Shown: positions 34,426-42,284 of the stretch, in pieces | Layout: each line of letters begins with the position of its first letter | Numbering within the stretch: the first letter of the stretch is position 1 | Source: Hymenobacter canadensis | GTDB taxonomy: Bacteria > Bacteroidota > Bacteroidia > Cytophagales > Hymenobacteraceae | Assembly (NCBI RefSeq): GCF_027359925.1 | Contig: NZ_CP114768.1 | Coordinates: forward strand, 124,001 to 188,000 | Direction: 5' to 3' | DNA: 64,000 nucleotides | Program-made: the position numbers and the translations under genes | The notes under the pieces: generated by a model | The model's database searches: none | Told to the model about the DNA's origin: nothing | Seen by the model: the letters and a program-made list of their open reading frames with translations, nothing else

Positions 34426-35265
34426 TTAGGCCATGACGGCTACCAACCGGAGCACGGCCGCGCTCAAGTCCGTATCGCCGCGCATCTGCGCGGCGGCATC
34501 GGCGGGGTTTATCCCTTTGGTGAACACCTTCCAAGCCATTTCGGGGGCCAACTCCACTTCCGCCGTGGGCCGGGTGCCGGGCACCGGCGTGGCACGCAAC
34601 TGCCACCCTTCGGCAGTTTTTTCTGTCTCCCAAACGCCGCCACTAGCCGAGGTAACGCATACTTGTACCACCGCCCCGGCCGGCGCTGGCACGTCCCGCA
34701 ACGCATGGGGTAAGCCACACAGCAACGTGTCCAGGAACGGCCGGTAGAGGGCAGGGGTCAGTAGCTCGGTGGTTTGGCCGACGGCCTCCCGTATTTGCTG
34801 CTGGTGGTGCCATTTCTCGGTGTAGTCGCGGGCAACATGAAACCAGTTCTTTGACTCGGCTTCGCCCGCCCACGCCACCGAAAACACCGCCGGCGCCCAC
34901 GGGTCCAGCGTGTGGAGGTAGGCCGTGTACTCGGCGCCCGACTGGACCAATAACTCGACGAGCACCGCTGGGCTCAGCCGGCGCGCCGCGCGCACCCAGT
35001 CCGCATTCAGCCGGTTGAGGTAGGCCACAATGCCGGCATAGCTCGGAACATCGGGCGCTTCACCGAAGTAGCCGTCGCGCAACATGGAGAGGGTTTGCAG
35101 GTTGCCAGCAAGCAGGTGCGCGGCCACATCTTTTACCGTCCATTGCCGGGCCAACGTGGGGTGCTGCCAGTCATCGGGCGAGAGCGAACGCAGTAAGTTC
35201 TGCAGCTTGTGGTCCAGCACGGAAAAGAGTGGAAGGACGTCTATGGGTAAGGTTAGCGGGGGCAT
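34426..35265 (-). CDS. Maleylpyruvate isomerase N-terminal-domain (DinB-like) protein
   Basis: 279 residues from ATG 35265. The N-terminal four-helix part with DDWQHPTLARQWTVKDVAAH and LLAGNLQTLSML fits the mycothiol maleylpyruvate isomerase N-terminal domain (DinB superfamily), often a thiol-dependent metal enzyme. The His of AAH and a later HHQQQIREAVGQ are possible metal ligands. It is one of the larger cassettes. TACTTTTG lies 6 nt before the start, so the gene brings its own promoter. Confidence 0.75.
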   Translation of the reverse strand: MPPLTLPIDVLPLFSVLDHKLQNLLRSLSPDDWQHPTLARQWTVKDVAAHLLAGNLQTLSMLRDGYFGEAPDVPSYAGIVAYLNRLNADWVRAARRLSPAVLVELLVQSGAEYTAYLHTLDPWAPAVFSVAWAGEAESKNWFHVARDYTEKWHHQQQIREAVGQTTELLTPALYRPFLDTLLCGLPHALRDVPAPAGAVVQVCVTSASGGVWETEKTAEGWQLRATPVPGTRPTAEVELAPEMAWKVFTKGINPADAAAQMRGDTDLSAAVLRLVAVMA

Positions 35266-35271
35266 CAGCAG

Positions 35272-35279
35272 CAAAAGTA
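35272..35279 (-). promoter_or_regulatory. -7 box before the DinB-like gene
   Basis: On the minus strand TACTTTTG fits TAnnTTTG and lies 6 nt before ATG 35265, so the transcript is probably leaderless or nearly so. Confidence 0.5.
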
Positions 35280-35306
35280 GGGGTTACACGGTAGCAAAAA
35301 CAGGTT

Positions 35307-35360
35307 TAACGCTCCTTACTTTGAACAGCGCGCGTTTGCGTCACTACCGTTTTGCTAAAC
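35307..35360 (+). repeat. Cassette repeat 19 (long form, near-consensus)
   Basis: TAACGCTCCTTACTTTGAAC ... CACTACCGTTTTGCTAAAC. The centre CGC-GCGTTT-GCG can form a small stem-loop. A good type example of the long form. Confidence 0.93.
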
Positions 35361-35433
35361 CTTCCGCGGCCTCTGCGCTCTCCACCCGACATACTTTGAC
35401 CCTATCTCTTTTTACTCCTGTTATCCTACTGCA

Positions 35434-35748
35434 ATGTATGTAACCTTGTTTCTTGGGGCGGGCCCTTTTGCGGTCATACCGGTAGTTTTAATAGGTGTAC
35501 CTGTCATCATAGCTTACGTATGCTGCCTAAATATTCTGTTTTCAAAACGCCCTGCGTCCCGCTTCAAGCCAGTTGGGGCAGTCTTAGCTTTCTTACTGGC
35601 TATAATTGGAATATACAATTGGCCAGAGTCAAATGAATATTATACACATAACCCAATATTTTACATATTTACCCCTATGCTTTGTGCCCCGTTGGTAATT
35701 GCAGGGTTCACGTATTTTTTCGCTTGGGGATCACAAAAGAAGAAGTAA
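35434..35748 (+). CDS. Small membrane protein, unknown function
   Basis: 104 residues with three hydrophobic segments (about 2-28, 44-62, 77-97) and a Lys tail. It is AT-richer than its neighbours, which hints at a different source. No family recognised. The stop is 7 bp from the next repeat. Confidence 0.68.
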   Translation: MYVTLFLGAGPFAVIPVVLIGVPVIIAYVCCLNILFSKRPASRFKPVGAVLAFLLAIIGIYNWPESNEYYTHNPIFYIFTPMLCAPLVIAGFTYFFAWGSQKKK

Positions 35749-35754
35749 TCCAAA

Positions 35755-35805
35755 CAGGCTTCTTTTGCTGAACGGCGCGTTTGCCTTCCGACCGTTTTAG
35801 CATAC
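35755..35805 (+). repeat. Cassette repeat 20 (long form)
   Basis: ACAGGCTTCTTTTGCTGAAC ... TTCCGACCGTTTTAGCATAC. The centre GGC-GCGTTT-GCC can pair. Confidence 0.82.
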
Positions 35806-35840
35806 CATTCCTTACGCTGTGGGTAATCGGTGTAATCTTC

Positions 35841-35884
35841 GTTCACCACTAGTTTATACCCGGTTCACCACTAGTTTATACCCG
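35841..35884 (+). repeat. Tandem duplication of 22 bp before a TonB-like gene
   Basis: GTTCACCACTAGTTTATACCCG, written as GTTCACCACTA plus GTTTATACCCG, occurs twice back to back and ends at the GTG start of the next gene. Slippage could change the leader length. Confidence 0.9.
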
Positions 35885-36699
35885 TGATTATTTTTGGTTT
35901 ACTCTTTTTTGTTCTGGGGCTGCCCTTAATTCTCCTGAGTAGGCGCTTCTACAAATTGAGCGACTTGGAAGGATTAACGGGGCGGGCACGGACGGCGCGG
36001 CTAGGCTGGTTAGTCCTGATGGCCAGTGGAATCGCCTTTGGCTTTTACTGTTTCGTTGTACTCTACTCCACTCCGATACCCACGTTCAAAACCTCTGGGC
36101 GGAGCGCGTGGCGATGGGGCTCCGAGCACTCCACGATGGTCATGCTGCTTGCTGGCGCCGTTGTCACGTTTCTTTTGGTGCGGAGGCCCGCCCAGCGCCT
36201 AGCGGGTATGTGCTTCGCGACAGGGGTCTTTCTGGTTATGTGCGGGCTAGGCGTGCAATGGTACCAGACGGAGTATCCGGCTTATCAAGTGCAGCAAATG
36301 CGCGTAGCGGCCGAAATGAATCGGAATACGGGCTGGCAACGCGCTGCGGCGGACTCGTTTCGAGTACAATCACAGGGCTACCCTATCGTGGACGATTACT
36401 CGGTCACCAGGCCACAGTTTCCCGGCGGAGAGGCCATGTTGGAGCACGAGATGAGGGCGGAACTCCTGCGCCGCTCGGCGCCCCGCCCCCCCGTGAAGAG
36501 CTACGTCAGAGTAAAATTCATTGTCGATACCACCGGCAAGATTCTCCTCCCCCATGTGGTGGAAGGTTTAGGGCCAGGGTATGACGAGGAGGCCGTACGG
36601 GTCATTCGGCGCTTGCCACCATTTTCTTCTCCCGCTCTAAACCGGGAGCGCAAGCCGGTAACCGCCGTATGGGACATAACCGTAGCTTTTCCCCAATAG
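35884..36699 (+). CDS. TonB C-terminal-domain membrane protein
   Basis: 271 residues. Four N-terminal membrane segments (about 1-20, 34-58, 85-102, 108-128), then a periplasmic TonB-like end: VKFIVDTTGKILLPHVVEGL, GYDEEAVRVIRRLPPFSSP and VTAVWDITVAFPQ. Such proteins resemble the transducers that energise outer-membrane receptors, or simply use the TonB fold. The GTG start is the only one before the first membrane segment. The stop is 6 bp from the next repeat. Confidence 0.75.
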   Translation: MIIFGLLFFVLGLPLILLSRRFYKLSDLEGLTGRARTARLGWLVLMASGIAFGFYCFVVLYSTPIPTFKTSGRSAWRWGSEHSTMVMLLAGAVVTFLLVRRPAQRLAGMCFATGVFLVMCGLGVQWYQTEYPAYQVQQMRVAAEMNRNTGWQRAAADSFRVQSQGYPIVDDYSVTRPQFPGGEAMLEHEMRAELLRRSAPRPPVKSYVRVKFIVDTTGKILLPHVVEGLGPGYDEEAVRVIRRLPPFSSPALNRERKPVTAVWDITVAFPQ

Positions 36700-36704
36700 T
36701 AACC

Positions 36705-36759
36705 TGACCCTCCTTACTTTGAACGGGCCTAAGTTTAGGGCAGGACCGTTTTACTGAAC
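36705..36759 (+). repeat. Cassette repeat 21 (long form)
   Basis: TGACCCTCCTTACTTTGAAC ... CAGGACCGTTTTACTGAAC. The centre CCTAA-GT-TTAGG can pair. Confidence 0.92.
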
Positions 36760-36797
36760 TAGTAGCCTCGAATAGAAGGCGTCTCCCTTGCTAACTG

Positions 36798-36805
36798 TAA
36801 TTTTG
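36798..36805 (+). promoter_or_regulatory. -7 box before the DUF3592 gene
   Basis: TAATTTTG fits TAnnTTTG and lies 20 nt before ATG 36826, within the cassette and after the repeat. Confidence 0.5.
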
Positions 36806-36825
36806 CAGCGATAACCTGTTGTCCA

Positions 36826-37251
36826 ATGGCTGCTACCCTTGCTTCGACTGCTGAAGCCATTATCACCGTGGTTTCTCTTGCTATGGCAGGCTTGGTTGTG
36901 GCCGCACTCGTGGCCCACTTCCGCAAGCGACAATGGCTGCAGCAACACGGCGTGCGCACCCCCGGCCGCATCTTGCGACTCGAAACGGACCCTAACGATT
37001 ACGAGTCTGCCGCCTTGTTTCCAGTGGTGCAATTCCAGCCCCTAGACCATCCCACCCTGGTGGTACGCTATGATATAGGGCAGTATCCGGCCGCTTTTTT
37101 GGTGGGGCAGGCTGTAGTGGTCTGTTACGACCCGGCCCAACCGACGCGGTTTGAGATGAATGTCGACGCCCCCGAAGGGCCGGCGTGGTTGGTGGCGTTG
37201 CTCGTCGTCGCAACCGTCGGGGCTGGGGTATACTACTATCTGCAACCCTAA
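36826..37251 (+). CDS. DUF3592-like membrane protein
   Basis: 141 residues with N- and C-terminal membrane segments (about 10-32 and 118-138). The middle part FPVVQFQPLDHPTLVVRYDI and VGQAVVVCYDPAQPTRFEM matches the DUF3592 pattern of a short beta domain between two helices. Function unknown. The stop is 9 bp before a repeat that was later split by an IS. Confidence 0.72.
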   Translation: MAATLASTAEAIITVVSLAMAGLVVAALVAHFRKRQWLQQHGVRTPGRILRLETDPNDYESAALFPVVQFQPLDHPTLVVRYDIGQYPAAFLVGQAVVVCYDPAQPTRFEMNVDAPEGPAWLVALLVVATVGAGVYYYLQP

Positions 37252-37259
37252 GACACACC

Positions 37260-37285
37260 AAAATCTTCGTTTCGATTTTCGACCG
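37260..37285 (+). repeat. Cassette repeat 22, left part (split by an IS)
   Basis: AAAATCTTCGTTTCGATTTT, then CGACCG. The right part, TTTCAGTAAAC, lies at 38907-38917 on the other side of the IS1182-type element. Joined, they give a standard short repeat. Confidence 0.88.
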
Positions 37286-38900
37286 TGGCTGTTGCAGAAC
37301 TCGTTTCGTTACCCTCTTTTTCCTGCCAGCTGCTGTCCGAGGTCTCATCTGTGCGTCAAGGTCGGCCAGTTGGGCCCTGCGAGCGCCTAATAAGGGCTAA
37401 TATCGGCTGTGGCAGGGCCATGGCCAGGCTCACTTGCCGGTTGACACGGTGCTTGAGCAGCTTTTTCAGGTTGTAGGCCACGGCTGTGAGCAGCATGGTT
37501 TTGTGGGCCCCGGCCTGGCCACGCACGTTCATCCGGCGCAGGCCGTAGTGCTGGATCAGATTGCCGAAGACGGGCTCGACGGTGCCTTGGCGCACCCGGC
37601 GCATGCGCTGTCCCTGTCGGCTTTGCTGGCGCTGCCAAGCCCGGCGGTAGGGTGCGTCGTAGAGCGTGCGGGTGAGCTGCTTGCGCTTGGCCCCGGGTAT
37701 GCAGGTAGACTTGAGCGGGCACTGCTGGCAGTCCGAGCAGGTGGCCCAGTAGATTTTTAGCCCGGTGCCGTCGGCCGTCATATCGCACTTGCGAAACGGC
37801 AGCGCCTTGCCCGCCCGGCAGTGGTAAACGTCCTGCTCAGCATCGTAGGTAAAGCCTTCGATAGTGGCCTTGTATTGGCCAAAGACCGGAATCCAGGCCG
37901 TGACCTGCTGGGCTTCGAGCAGGGCGTAATTCAAGCCGTTGGCGTAGCCCGCGTCGGCCAGCAGCTCATGCATGCGCAGCTGCTGCGCTCGTAACCGCTG
38001 CTGCAGCCCAGTGAGCAGGCGGGGTAAGTGCAGGCTATCGCGGCTATCGGCGAAATCAGCCTGCACGTGGCTGATCACGCCGTGGGCCGTGTCCACGGCT
38101 AGGCTGCAGAGGTAATTGAGCGCCCGGGCTTTGCCGGGCTTAATGGAAATGCGCGCATCCGGGTCGGTGGGGCTATAATGGGTCTTGTTGCTCAGCAATC
38201 GGGCTTTGTCATGCTGTGCGCCCAAGGCGCCCGATTGCGTGCCCTGTCGCCGAGCCTGGGCCGTGGCCAGATTCCGCAGCTGGTGCGCCGGGGCCGTTAC
38301 CAGGTGAGCCGCAGGCGCCGTGGCCACCAGCTCACCTGTGACCAGCAACGGGCCGCGGGCGCTCACCTGCCCCTTTTCCAGCACCGCTTCCAGCGAGGCA
38401 TTGGCCTTGACCGGGGCGGAGTCGACGGCTTGCGTGTCGCCGGCCACTAGCCCCTGGGCTACGCACTGGGCAAAGACGTGGTCAAACAGGCGCTCAAATA
38501 CGGCGGCTGGAAATAGCTGGCGGGTGCGGCTCACGGTCGAGTGCCAAGGCAACTCCTCATCCACTTCGTAGCCCAGGAAAAAGAGGATATCGAGCCGCAG
38601 GGCACAGTGCTCGACCAAGCGCCGGTCACTGATCAGGTTTTCCAGCCGGCCCACGAGCACGAGCTTGAAAAACACCACCGGGTCGAGCGAGGGCTGGCCC
38701 GTGTGACTGTAGAGCGCTTTGGTCTCTTCGTAAAGAAAACGCCAGTCGACCAGCTCGGCCAGCCGCCGGTACAGGTTATGAGTCGGAACCCGTTCGGAGA
38801 GCCGAAAACGAGTCACGACCTTGTCGGTGAAATCTTTCCTGCCTTGCATCCTCTTGCTACGAATTCAGCAACTTGCCGGCTAGCACTTCTGCAACAGCCA
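37286..38900 (-). mobile_element. IS1182-type insertion sequence, 1615 bp, inside a cassette repeat
   Basis: The ends TGGCTGTTGCAGAA and TTCTGCAACAGCCA are perfect inverted repeats. CGACCG flanks both sides (37280-37285 and 38901-38906); a 4-bp GACC duplication with one extra base in each inverted repeat fits equally well. The insertion separates the ACCG core of the repeat from its TTT side. Confidence 0.9.
37356..38849 (-). CDS. IS1182-family transposase
   Basis: A 497-residue DDE transposase. FRLSERVPTHNLYRRLAELV and LVLVGRLENLISDRRLVEHC at the N-terminus are typical of IS1182. Catalytic-region features are GDTQAVDSAPVKANASLEAV, then LADAGYANGLNYALLE and GTVEPVFGNLIQHYGLRRMN. A Cys-rich stretch (CSDCQQCPLKSTCIPG) lies between. 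The frame is intact and the copy may be active. Confidence 0.9.
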   Translation of the reverse strand: MQGRKDFTDKVVTRFRLSERVPTHNLYRRLAELVDWRFLYEETKALYSHTGQPSLDPVVFFKLVLVGRLENLISDRRLVEHCALRLDILFFLGYEVDEELPWHSTVSRTRQLFPAAVFERLFDHVFAQCVAQGLVAGDTQAVDSAPVKANASLEAVLEKGQVSARGPLLVTGELVATAPAAHLVTAPAHQLRNLATAQARRQGTQSGALGAQHDKARLLSNKTHYSPTDPDARISIKPGKARALNYLCSLAVDTAHGVISHVQADFADSRDSLHLPRLLTGLQQRLRAQQLRMHELLADAGYANGLNYALLEAQQVTAWIPVFGQYKATIEGFTYDAEQDVYHCRAGKALPFRKCDMTADGTGLKIYWATCSDCQQCPLKSTCIPGAKRKQLTRTLYDAPYRRAWQRQQSRQGQRMRRVRQGTVEPVFGNLIQHYGLRRMNVRGQAGAHKTMLLTAVAYNLKKLLKHRVNRQVSLAMALPQPILALIRRSQGPTGRP

Positions 38901-38906
38901 CGACCG

Positions 38907-38917
38907 TTTCAGTAAAC
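38907..38917 (+). repeat. Cassette repeat 22, right part
   Basis: TTTCAGTAAAC, the 3' end of the repeat split by the IS at 37286-38900. The next cassette gene starts 2 bp later. Confidence 0.8.
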
Positions 38918-38918
38918 T

Positions 38919-39521
38919 ATGCTCAAAACAGACGTTCAGCTTCGCTTTGACCAACTCGTGACGAAGGTGCTGTGGCCCGTTTTCAAGGCCCGGGGCTACA
39001 AAAAGACGGGCAACAACTTCCGCTACTACGACCCGCTGGGCTGGGGCAAGATTGTCAATATTCAGAAGAGTGCGTTTGGGGACCGGCACGACATCCGTTT
39101 TACGGTGAACACGGGGCTATATTTAGCGGAAGCCGACCGCCAGTGGACTGGTCGCATCGCCGCCGACCGGTTCCTGGAACCCGATTGTTTGATTCGCGCC
39201 CGGGTCGGCCAACTAAGCGGTTCCGGCCAAGACGTGTGGTACGAGTTCACGGAACAGACCGTGCCCGAAGTACTCTACCAGCAGGTAGAACGGGACGTGG
39301 TGACGTATGTGCTGCCCTACTTGGACCGGATGGTTTCGGCCGATGCCATCATTCAACACCTGTTGGCGAAACGTCAACCGGCTTCCGCGCAAGCAATTTC
39401 CACGGTGTTTGCGTGTGGCTACAAGGAGCAAGCCCGGCAGTGGCTAGCCGATGAACTGGCCACTGCCGCGTCGCGAACGCACCGACAGCAAATGGAATCC
39501 ATCAAAGCAATTCTAGCTTAG
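38919..39521 (+). CDS. DUF4304-type protein (putative immunity protein)
   Basis: 200 residues, no signal peptide. FDQLVTKVLWPVFKARGYKK, NNFRYYDPLGWGKIVNIQKS and IRFTVNTGLYL match the DUF4304 fold, which occurs as an immunity-type domain in polymorphic toxin loci. The C-terminal half is helical. The start is 2 bp after the repeat, so its leader is very short or it uses a promoter within the repeat. The toxin it would neutralise is unknown. Confidence 0.78.
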   Translation: MLKTDVQLRFDQLVTKVLWPVFKARGYKKTGNNFRYYDPLGWGKIVNIQKSAFGDRHDIRFTVNTGLYLAEADRQWTGRIAADRFLEPDCLIRARVGQLSGSGQDVWYEFTEQTVPEVLYQQVERDVVTYVLPYLDRMVSADAIIQHLLAKRQPASAQAISTVFACGYKEQARQWLADELATAASRTHRQQMESIKAILA

Positions 39522-39538
39522 TACCCTTCTCTTAAACT
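39519..39538 (+). repeat. Cassette repeat 23 (weak, 3' half only)
   Basis: TAGTACCCTTCTCTTAAAC resembles the end of repeat 15 (ACCCTTTTCTTGAAC). The 5' half is not recognised. Confidence 0.3.
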
Positions 39539-39589
39539 TGACAAACTTGTGCCTCGAAGGCCTCAGCTTTCGAAAACCCAACGCGTTCC

Positions 39590-40273
39590 ATGCGGCTTCA
39601 ACGCTCTCCCATATTCTTAGCAATAGGCCTCGTGCTGGTAGTCGTTGGCGTCTTTTTGTATCTGACGTTTTACTTTTTCATGTACGGGTTTGCGTCCTTA
39701 TTGCTCGGCTCAGTCCTAGTCTTAGCGACAAATCGACGCTGGCCGTTTAAAATAGTGGTCGTGGGCATTCTGCTCGCGTTTGTGGGCTATTCTTGGACCC
39801 GTTCGTTTACTACCCCCGAAACGTACTTGATTCCGTCCGGCTACCGCGGACGGGTGCTCGTGATTTTCAATCAGCTGGACGGCCAAAAGCCCGAATTGGA
39901 ACGGGGCCGCAGGATTTACCACATCCCCTCGTCGGGCGTACTCTTCACCCAGTTCGCCGATGAACAAGGGTTTATAGACCAGCAATACTACTATCGCACC
40001 CCCACGGGGCAGCGTCAGCGGTTGGGGGTGTTGAACACGAGAAGTTTTAACGAGGAGTGGACCACGGTCAAGAACGCCAACGAGCCGCCCCGGGACAGCC
40101 TGGCGGTCTTTAATCCGGGGACCATGGGGACATTTGGCGATGCACAGGATTCCCGCCGCAGAGTGTTCCTGGAGCTATCCGTGGGCACATACAACGAGTT
40201 GGAGCACTTCAAAGAGGTTTCGACCGACCGCCTCGACAGCCTCCAACAGGCATTCCGGAAAAGTCGTCGGTAA
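39590..40273 (+). CDS. Hypothetical membrane-anchored protein (DUF6843-like)
   Basis: 227 residues with two or three N-terminal membrane segments (about 8-60) and then an outside domain: TYLIPSGYRGRVLVIFNQ, GRRIYHIPSSGVLFTQF and QYYYRTPTGQRQRLGVLN. The pattern is that of a family seen in Bacteroidota and other bacteria, possibly DUF6843; the name is from memory and uncertain. Function unknown. Confidence 0.6.
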   Translation: MRLQRSPIFLAIGLVLVVVGVFLYLTFYFFMYGFASLLLGSVLVLATNRRWPFKIVVVGILLAFVGYSWTRSFTTPETYLIPSGYRGRVLVIFNQLDGQKPELERGRRIYHIPSSGVLFTQFADEQGFIDQQYYYRTPTGQRQRLGVLNTRSFNEEWTTVKNANEPPRDSLAVFNPGTMGTFGDAQDSRRRVFLELSVGTYNELEHFKEVSTDRLDSLQQAFRKSRR

Positions 40274-40317
40274 GTGCGAAAAGCAGCAGCGCTCCAGCCA
40301 AGGCTGCCCCAAGGAAA

Positions 40318-40368
40318 GACTCCTTTTGCTAAATGGAGCATGATTACCGTCGGACCGTTTTCGTGAAT
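40318..40368 (+). repeat. Cassette repeat 24 (long form)
   Basis: GACTCCTTTTGCTAAATGG ... GTCGGACCGTTTTCGTGAAT. Confidence 0.75.
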
Positions 40369-40450
40369 GGGAAGTAGTGCCGGGAAAATCTATTTTCCAA
40401 CAAGAACCCCATAAAGGAGAGTTTAGGGCGCCGCCCGATACCTTTATGCG

Positions 40451-41101
40451 ATGCGCTCTACCACCATCCATCAGCCTGTCACCTGCGCCGAAAGCTGGGA
40501 TGCCATGGCCCCCACCAACGTGGGCCGGCATTGCGCCAGCTGCCAAACGCAGGTCGTCGACTTTACCCAGATGAGTGATGGGGAAGTAGTCGCCTTCTTG
40601 AGTCAGTATCACCCTGAACGCAGATGCGGCCTGTTTCGGGAAGATCAAGTGGACCGGTCCCTCCTAGCGGCGGCGCAGCCCCTGATCGGGTGGCGGCGGT
40701 GGGCGGTGACGATCGTGTTGCTCCTGTGGTCGGTGTGTGGGCTGAAGGCGCGGGCCCAAGGGGCGAAGTCAAGGGCGACGGCGACCAAGCCCACACACGC
40801 GACCATTCCCGACAGCTTGTTTCTTGTTCAGGGGGTGGTAACGAACTGGTTAGGTATCCCCAGAGCCGGCGCGTGGGTGAACATGAGGGGCAGTGGCGAT
40901 AGTACGGATGCCCGGGGCCATTTTCAGTTGTTGCTGCCCAAACGGGAGGTTGGCTTGGCCCATAACATTTGGGCTAGGTATTGGAAGGAGAGTTATGGAA
41001 GAAACTATTTAGGGGCAAGGGTACGATTCGATTCTACTCGTACCAAGCTCTACCACGTTAAGTTGAAGAAAGTAATCACCCGAAACCCTGGATTCTTCTA
41101 G
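40451..41101 (+). CDS. Zinc-ribbon-like membrane protein with a carboxypeptidase-regulatory-like domain
   Basis: 216 residues. The cytoplasmic N-terminus has VTCAESWDAM, HCASCQTQVVDFTQMSDGEV and RRCGLF, a Cys pattern common in a Bacteroidota family. A membrane segment follows (about 80-98). The outside part contains VVTNWLGIPRAGAWVNMRGS and DSTDARGHFQLLLPK, a short carboxypeptidase-regulatory-like beta domain. The role is unknown; the layout suggests linking an inside sensor to an envelope domain (inference). Confidence 0.68.
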   Translation: MRSTTIHQPVTCAESWDAMAPTNVGRHCASCQTQVVDFTQMSDGEVVAFLSQYHPERRCGLFREDQVDRSLLAAAQPLIGWRRWAVTIVLLLWSVCGLKARAQGAKSRATATKPTHATIPDSLFLVQGVVTNWLGIPRAGAWVNMRGSGDSTDARGHFQLLLPKREVGLAHNIWARYWKESYGRNYLGARVRFDSTRTKLYHVKLKKVITRNPGFF

Positions 41102-41155
41102 GCCCAGCAGCTGAGGTTTTTCTGAGTTTCGACGCAGGTCACCAGGGTCTGCAGC

Positions 41156-41191
41156 TACCCTCGTCTTGCCTTTCCGACCCTTTGCTTAAAC
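41156..41191 (+). repeat. Cassette repeat 25
   Basis: Short form: TACCCTCGTCTTGCCTTTC ... CGACCCTTTGCTTAAAC. Confidence 0.8.
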
Positions 41192-41253
41192 TAGCACTGC
41201 GCATGCGCGGCCCGTAGTTCCTTTGTTGACTTTCCCTGCTCCCTGCTTGTGCC

Positions 41254-41553
41254 ATGAACGACCCCGACACGAAAGAGTTGGTGTTTGCGTACACCTCGCT
41301 CTTGCCAGAAGTTACACTTCGCCCCGGGCTCCGCATGTCGGTGTGGGCCGAGGAGGACGTCCCCGCCTACTGTATGCCGTGCGAGTTTCAACAAGTCACG
41401 GACGGGCCAGCCCGGGTCGAGGTGCGCGTGCTGGCCCTCGACCCGGCGGGTCGGGTGTCGAAAGACCTGGTGGGCCGCGCTTTTTCCTTTGGGCACCCCG
41501 GGCGCATCGTCGGGCACGGGCTGCTACTTGCCGTGCTGCTTGAGGCAGAATAA
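41254..41553 (+). CDS. Hypothetical small cytoplasmic protein
   Basis: 99 residues, no signal peptide, beta-rich (LPEVTLRPGLRMSVWAEED, then ARVEVRVLALDPAGRVSKDL). No family recognised. Its stop lies inside the next repeat (TAACGCTC). Confidence 0.65.
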   Translation: MNDPDTKELVFAYTSLLPEVTLRPGLRMSVWAEEDVPAYCMPCEFQQVTDGPARVEVRVLALDPAGRVSKDLVGRAFSFGHPGRIVGHGLLLAVLLEAE

Positions 41554-41588
41554 CGCTCTTTTAAGCGATTCGGACCCTTTTTTTAAAC
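41551..41588 (+). repeat. Cassette repeat 26
   Basis: Short form: TAACGCTCTTTTAAGCG ... ATTCGGACCCTTTTTTTAAAC. It provides the stop codon of the gene on its left and directly touches the stop of the gene on its right. Confidence 0.85.
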
Positions 41589-42164
41589 TCAAGCCAGTTC
41601 CTCCGAAACGATTTCGGTGGTACGGCCCCGTTGGTTGGTAATAGCAATCTGGAAGCAGTCAAACCCGTTCTGCTGCGCCTCTGCAAACGGCATCTGCCGC
41701 CCATTGGGCAGGGTAATGCCCCCCTGCTCGTCTACTTCGTCCAAGTAGCCTTCTTCCTCGTCCTCGTAATCAATCTGGTAATAGGCCGACAAGCCTACGC
41801 CGAAGGTATCTTCCCCGTCCTGGTCTTGGTAGTAGTCCCACGCCCCAAGAGCCGGCCGCTGGGCACTGGTGCCGGCGTCCCCAAACAAGGCGTCGTACCC
41901 GTGCTGGCTGCCGTCGAACAAGACAATTTCTTCCTGTGTTTCGGCATCCACCGCCACCACAATAGCCGGGCTGCCGTTGACGCCCACGATAAGCGCGCCG
42001 TGCTCCTGGTGTCGCTGGCCGGCATACCGGATGCGAAACCAGCGGTTGCCCGTCACCCCTTGGAGCTTCCTGCGCCATTCGAACGGCTCTACGCCCTGAG
42101 GCGCTTCAAGGGGAACCGTACGCTCTTGTAGGTGGGTAGGGCCAAGTAAGACGCCAGGTGCCAT
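41589..42164 (-). CDS. Hypothetical cytoplasmic protein (immunity-like)
   Basis: 191 residues from ATG 42164. No signal peptide, strongly acidic (LSAYYQIDYEDEEEGYLDEV). GALIVGVNGSPAIVVAVDAE and EEIVLFDGSQHGYDALF suggest an alpha/beta domain. An acidic small protein beside other immunity-type genes fits a toxin-binding role, but no family is named. The upstream in-frame ATG at 42224 crosses toward the repeat and is less likely. Confidence 0.65.
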   Translation of the reverse strand: MAPGVLLGPTHLQERTVPLEAPQGVEPFEWRRKLQGVTGNRWFRIRYAGQRHQEHGALIVGVNGSPAIVVAVDAETQEEIVLFDGSQHGYDALFGDAGTSAQRPALGAWDYYQDQDGEDTFGVGLSAYYQIDYEDEEEGYLDEVDEQGGITLPNGRQMPFAEAQQNGFDCFQIAITNQRGRTTEIVSEELA

Positions 42165-42196
42165 AGCTGGTGGAGGAAGTAGTGAAGAAGCAAAGA

Positions 42197-42249
42197 AATG
42201 CTCTTTACTTTGAACTGAGCGCATTTAAACTACCACCGTTTTCTTGAAC
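42197..42249 (+). repeat. Cassette repeat 27 (long form)
   Basis: AAATGCTCTTTACTTTGAAC ... CTACCACCGTTTTCTTGAAC. Confidence 0.9.
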
Positions 42250-42273
42250 GCAATGCTTGCAACTAATCCACCC

Positions 42274-42281
42274 TACTTTTG
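42274..42281 (+). promoter_or_regulatory. -7 box before a lipoprotein gene
   Basis: TACTTTTG fits TAnnTTTG and ends 3 nt before ATG 42285, so the transcript should be leaderless. Confidence 0.5.
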
Positions 42282-42284
42282 GGC

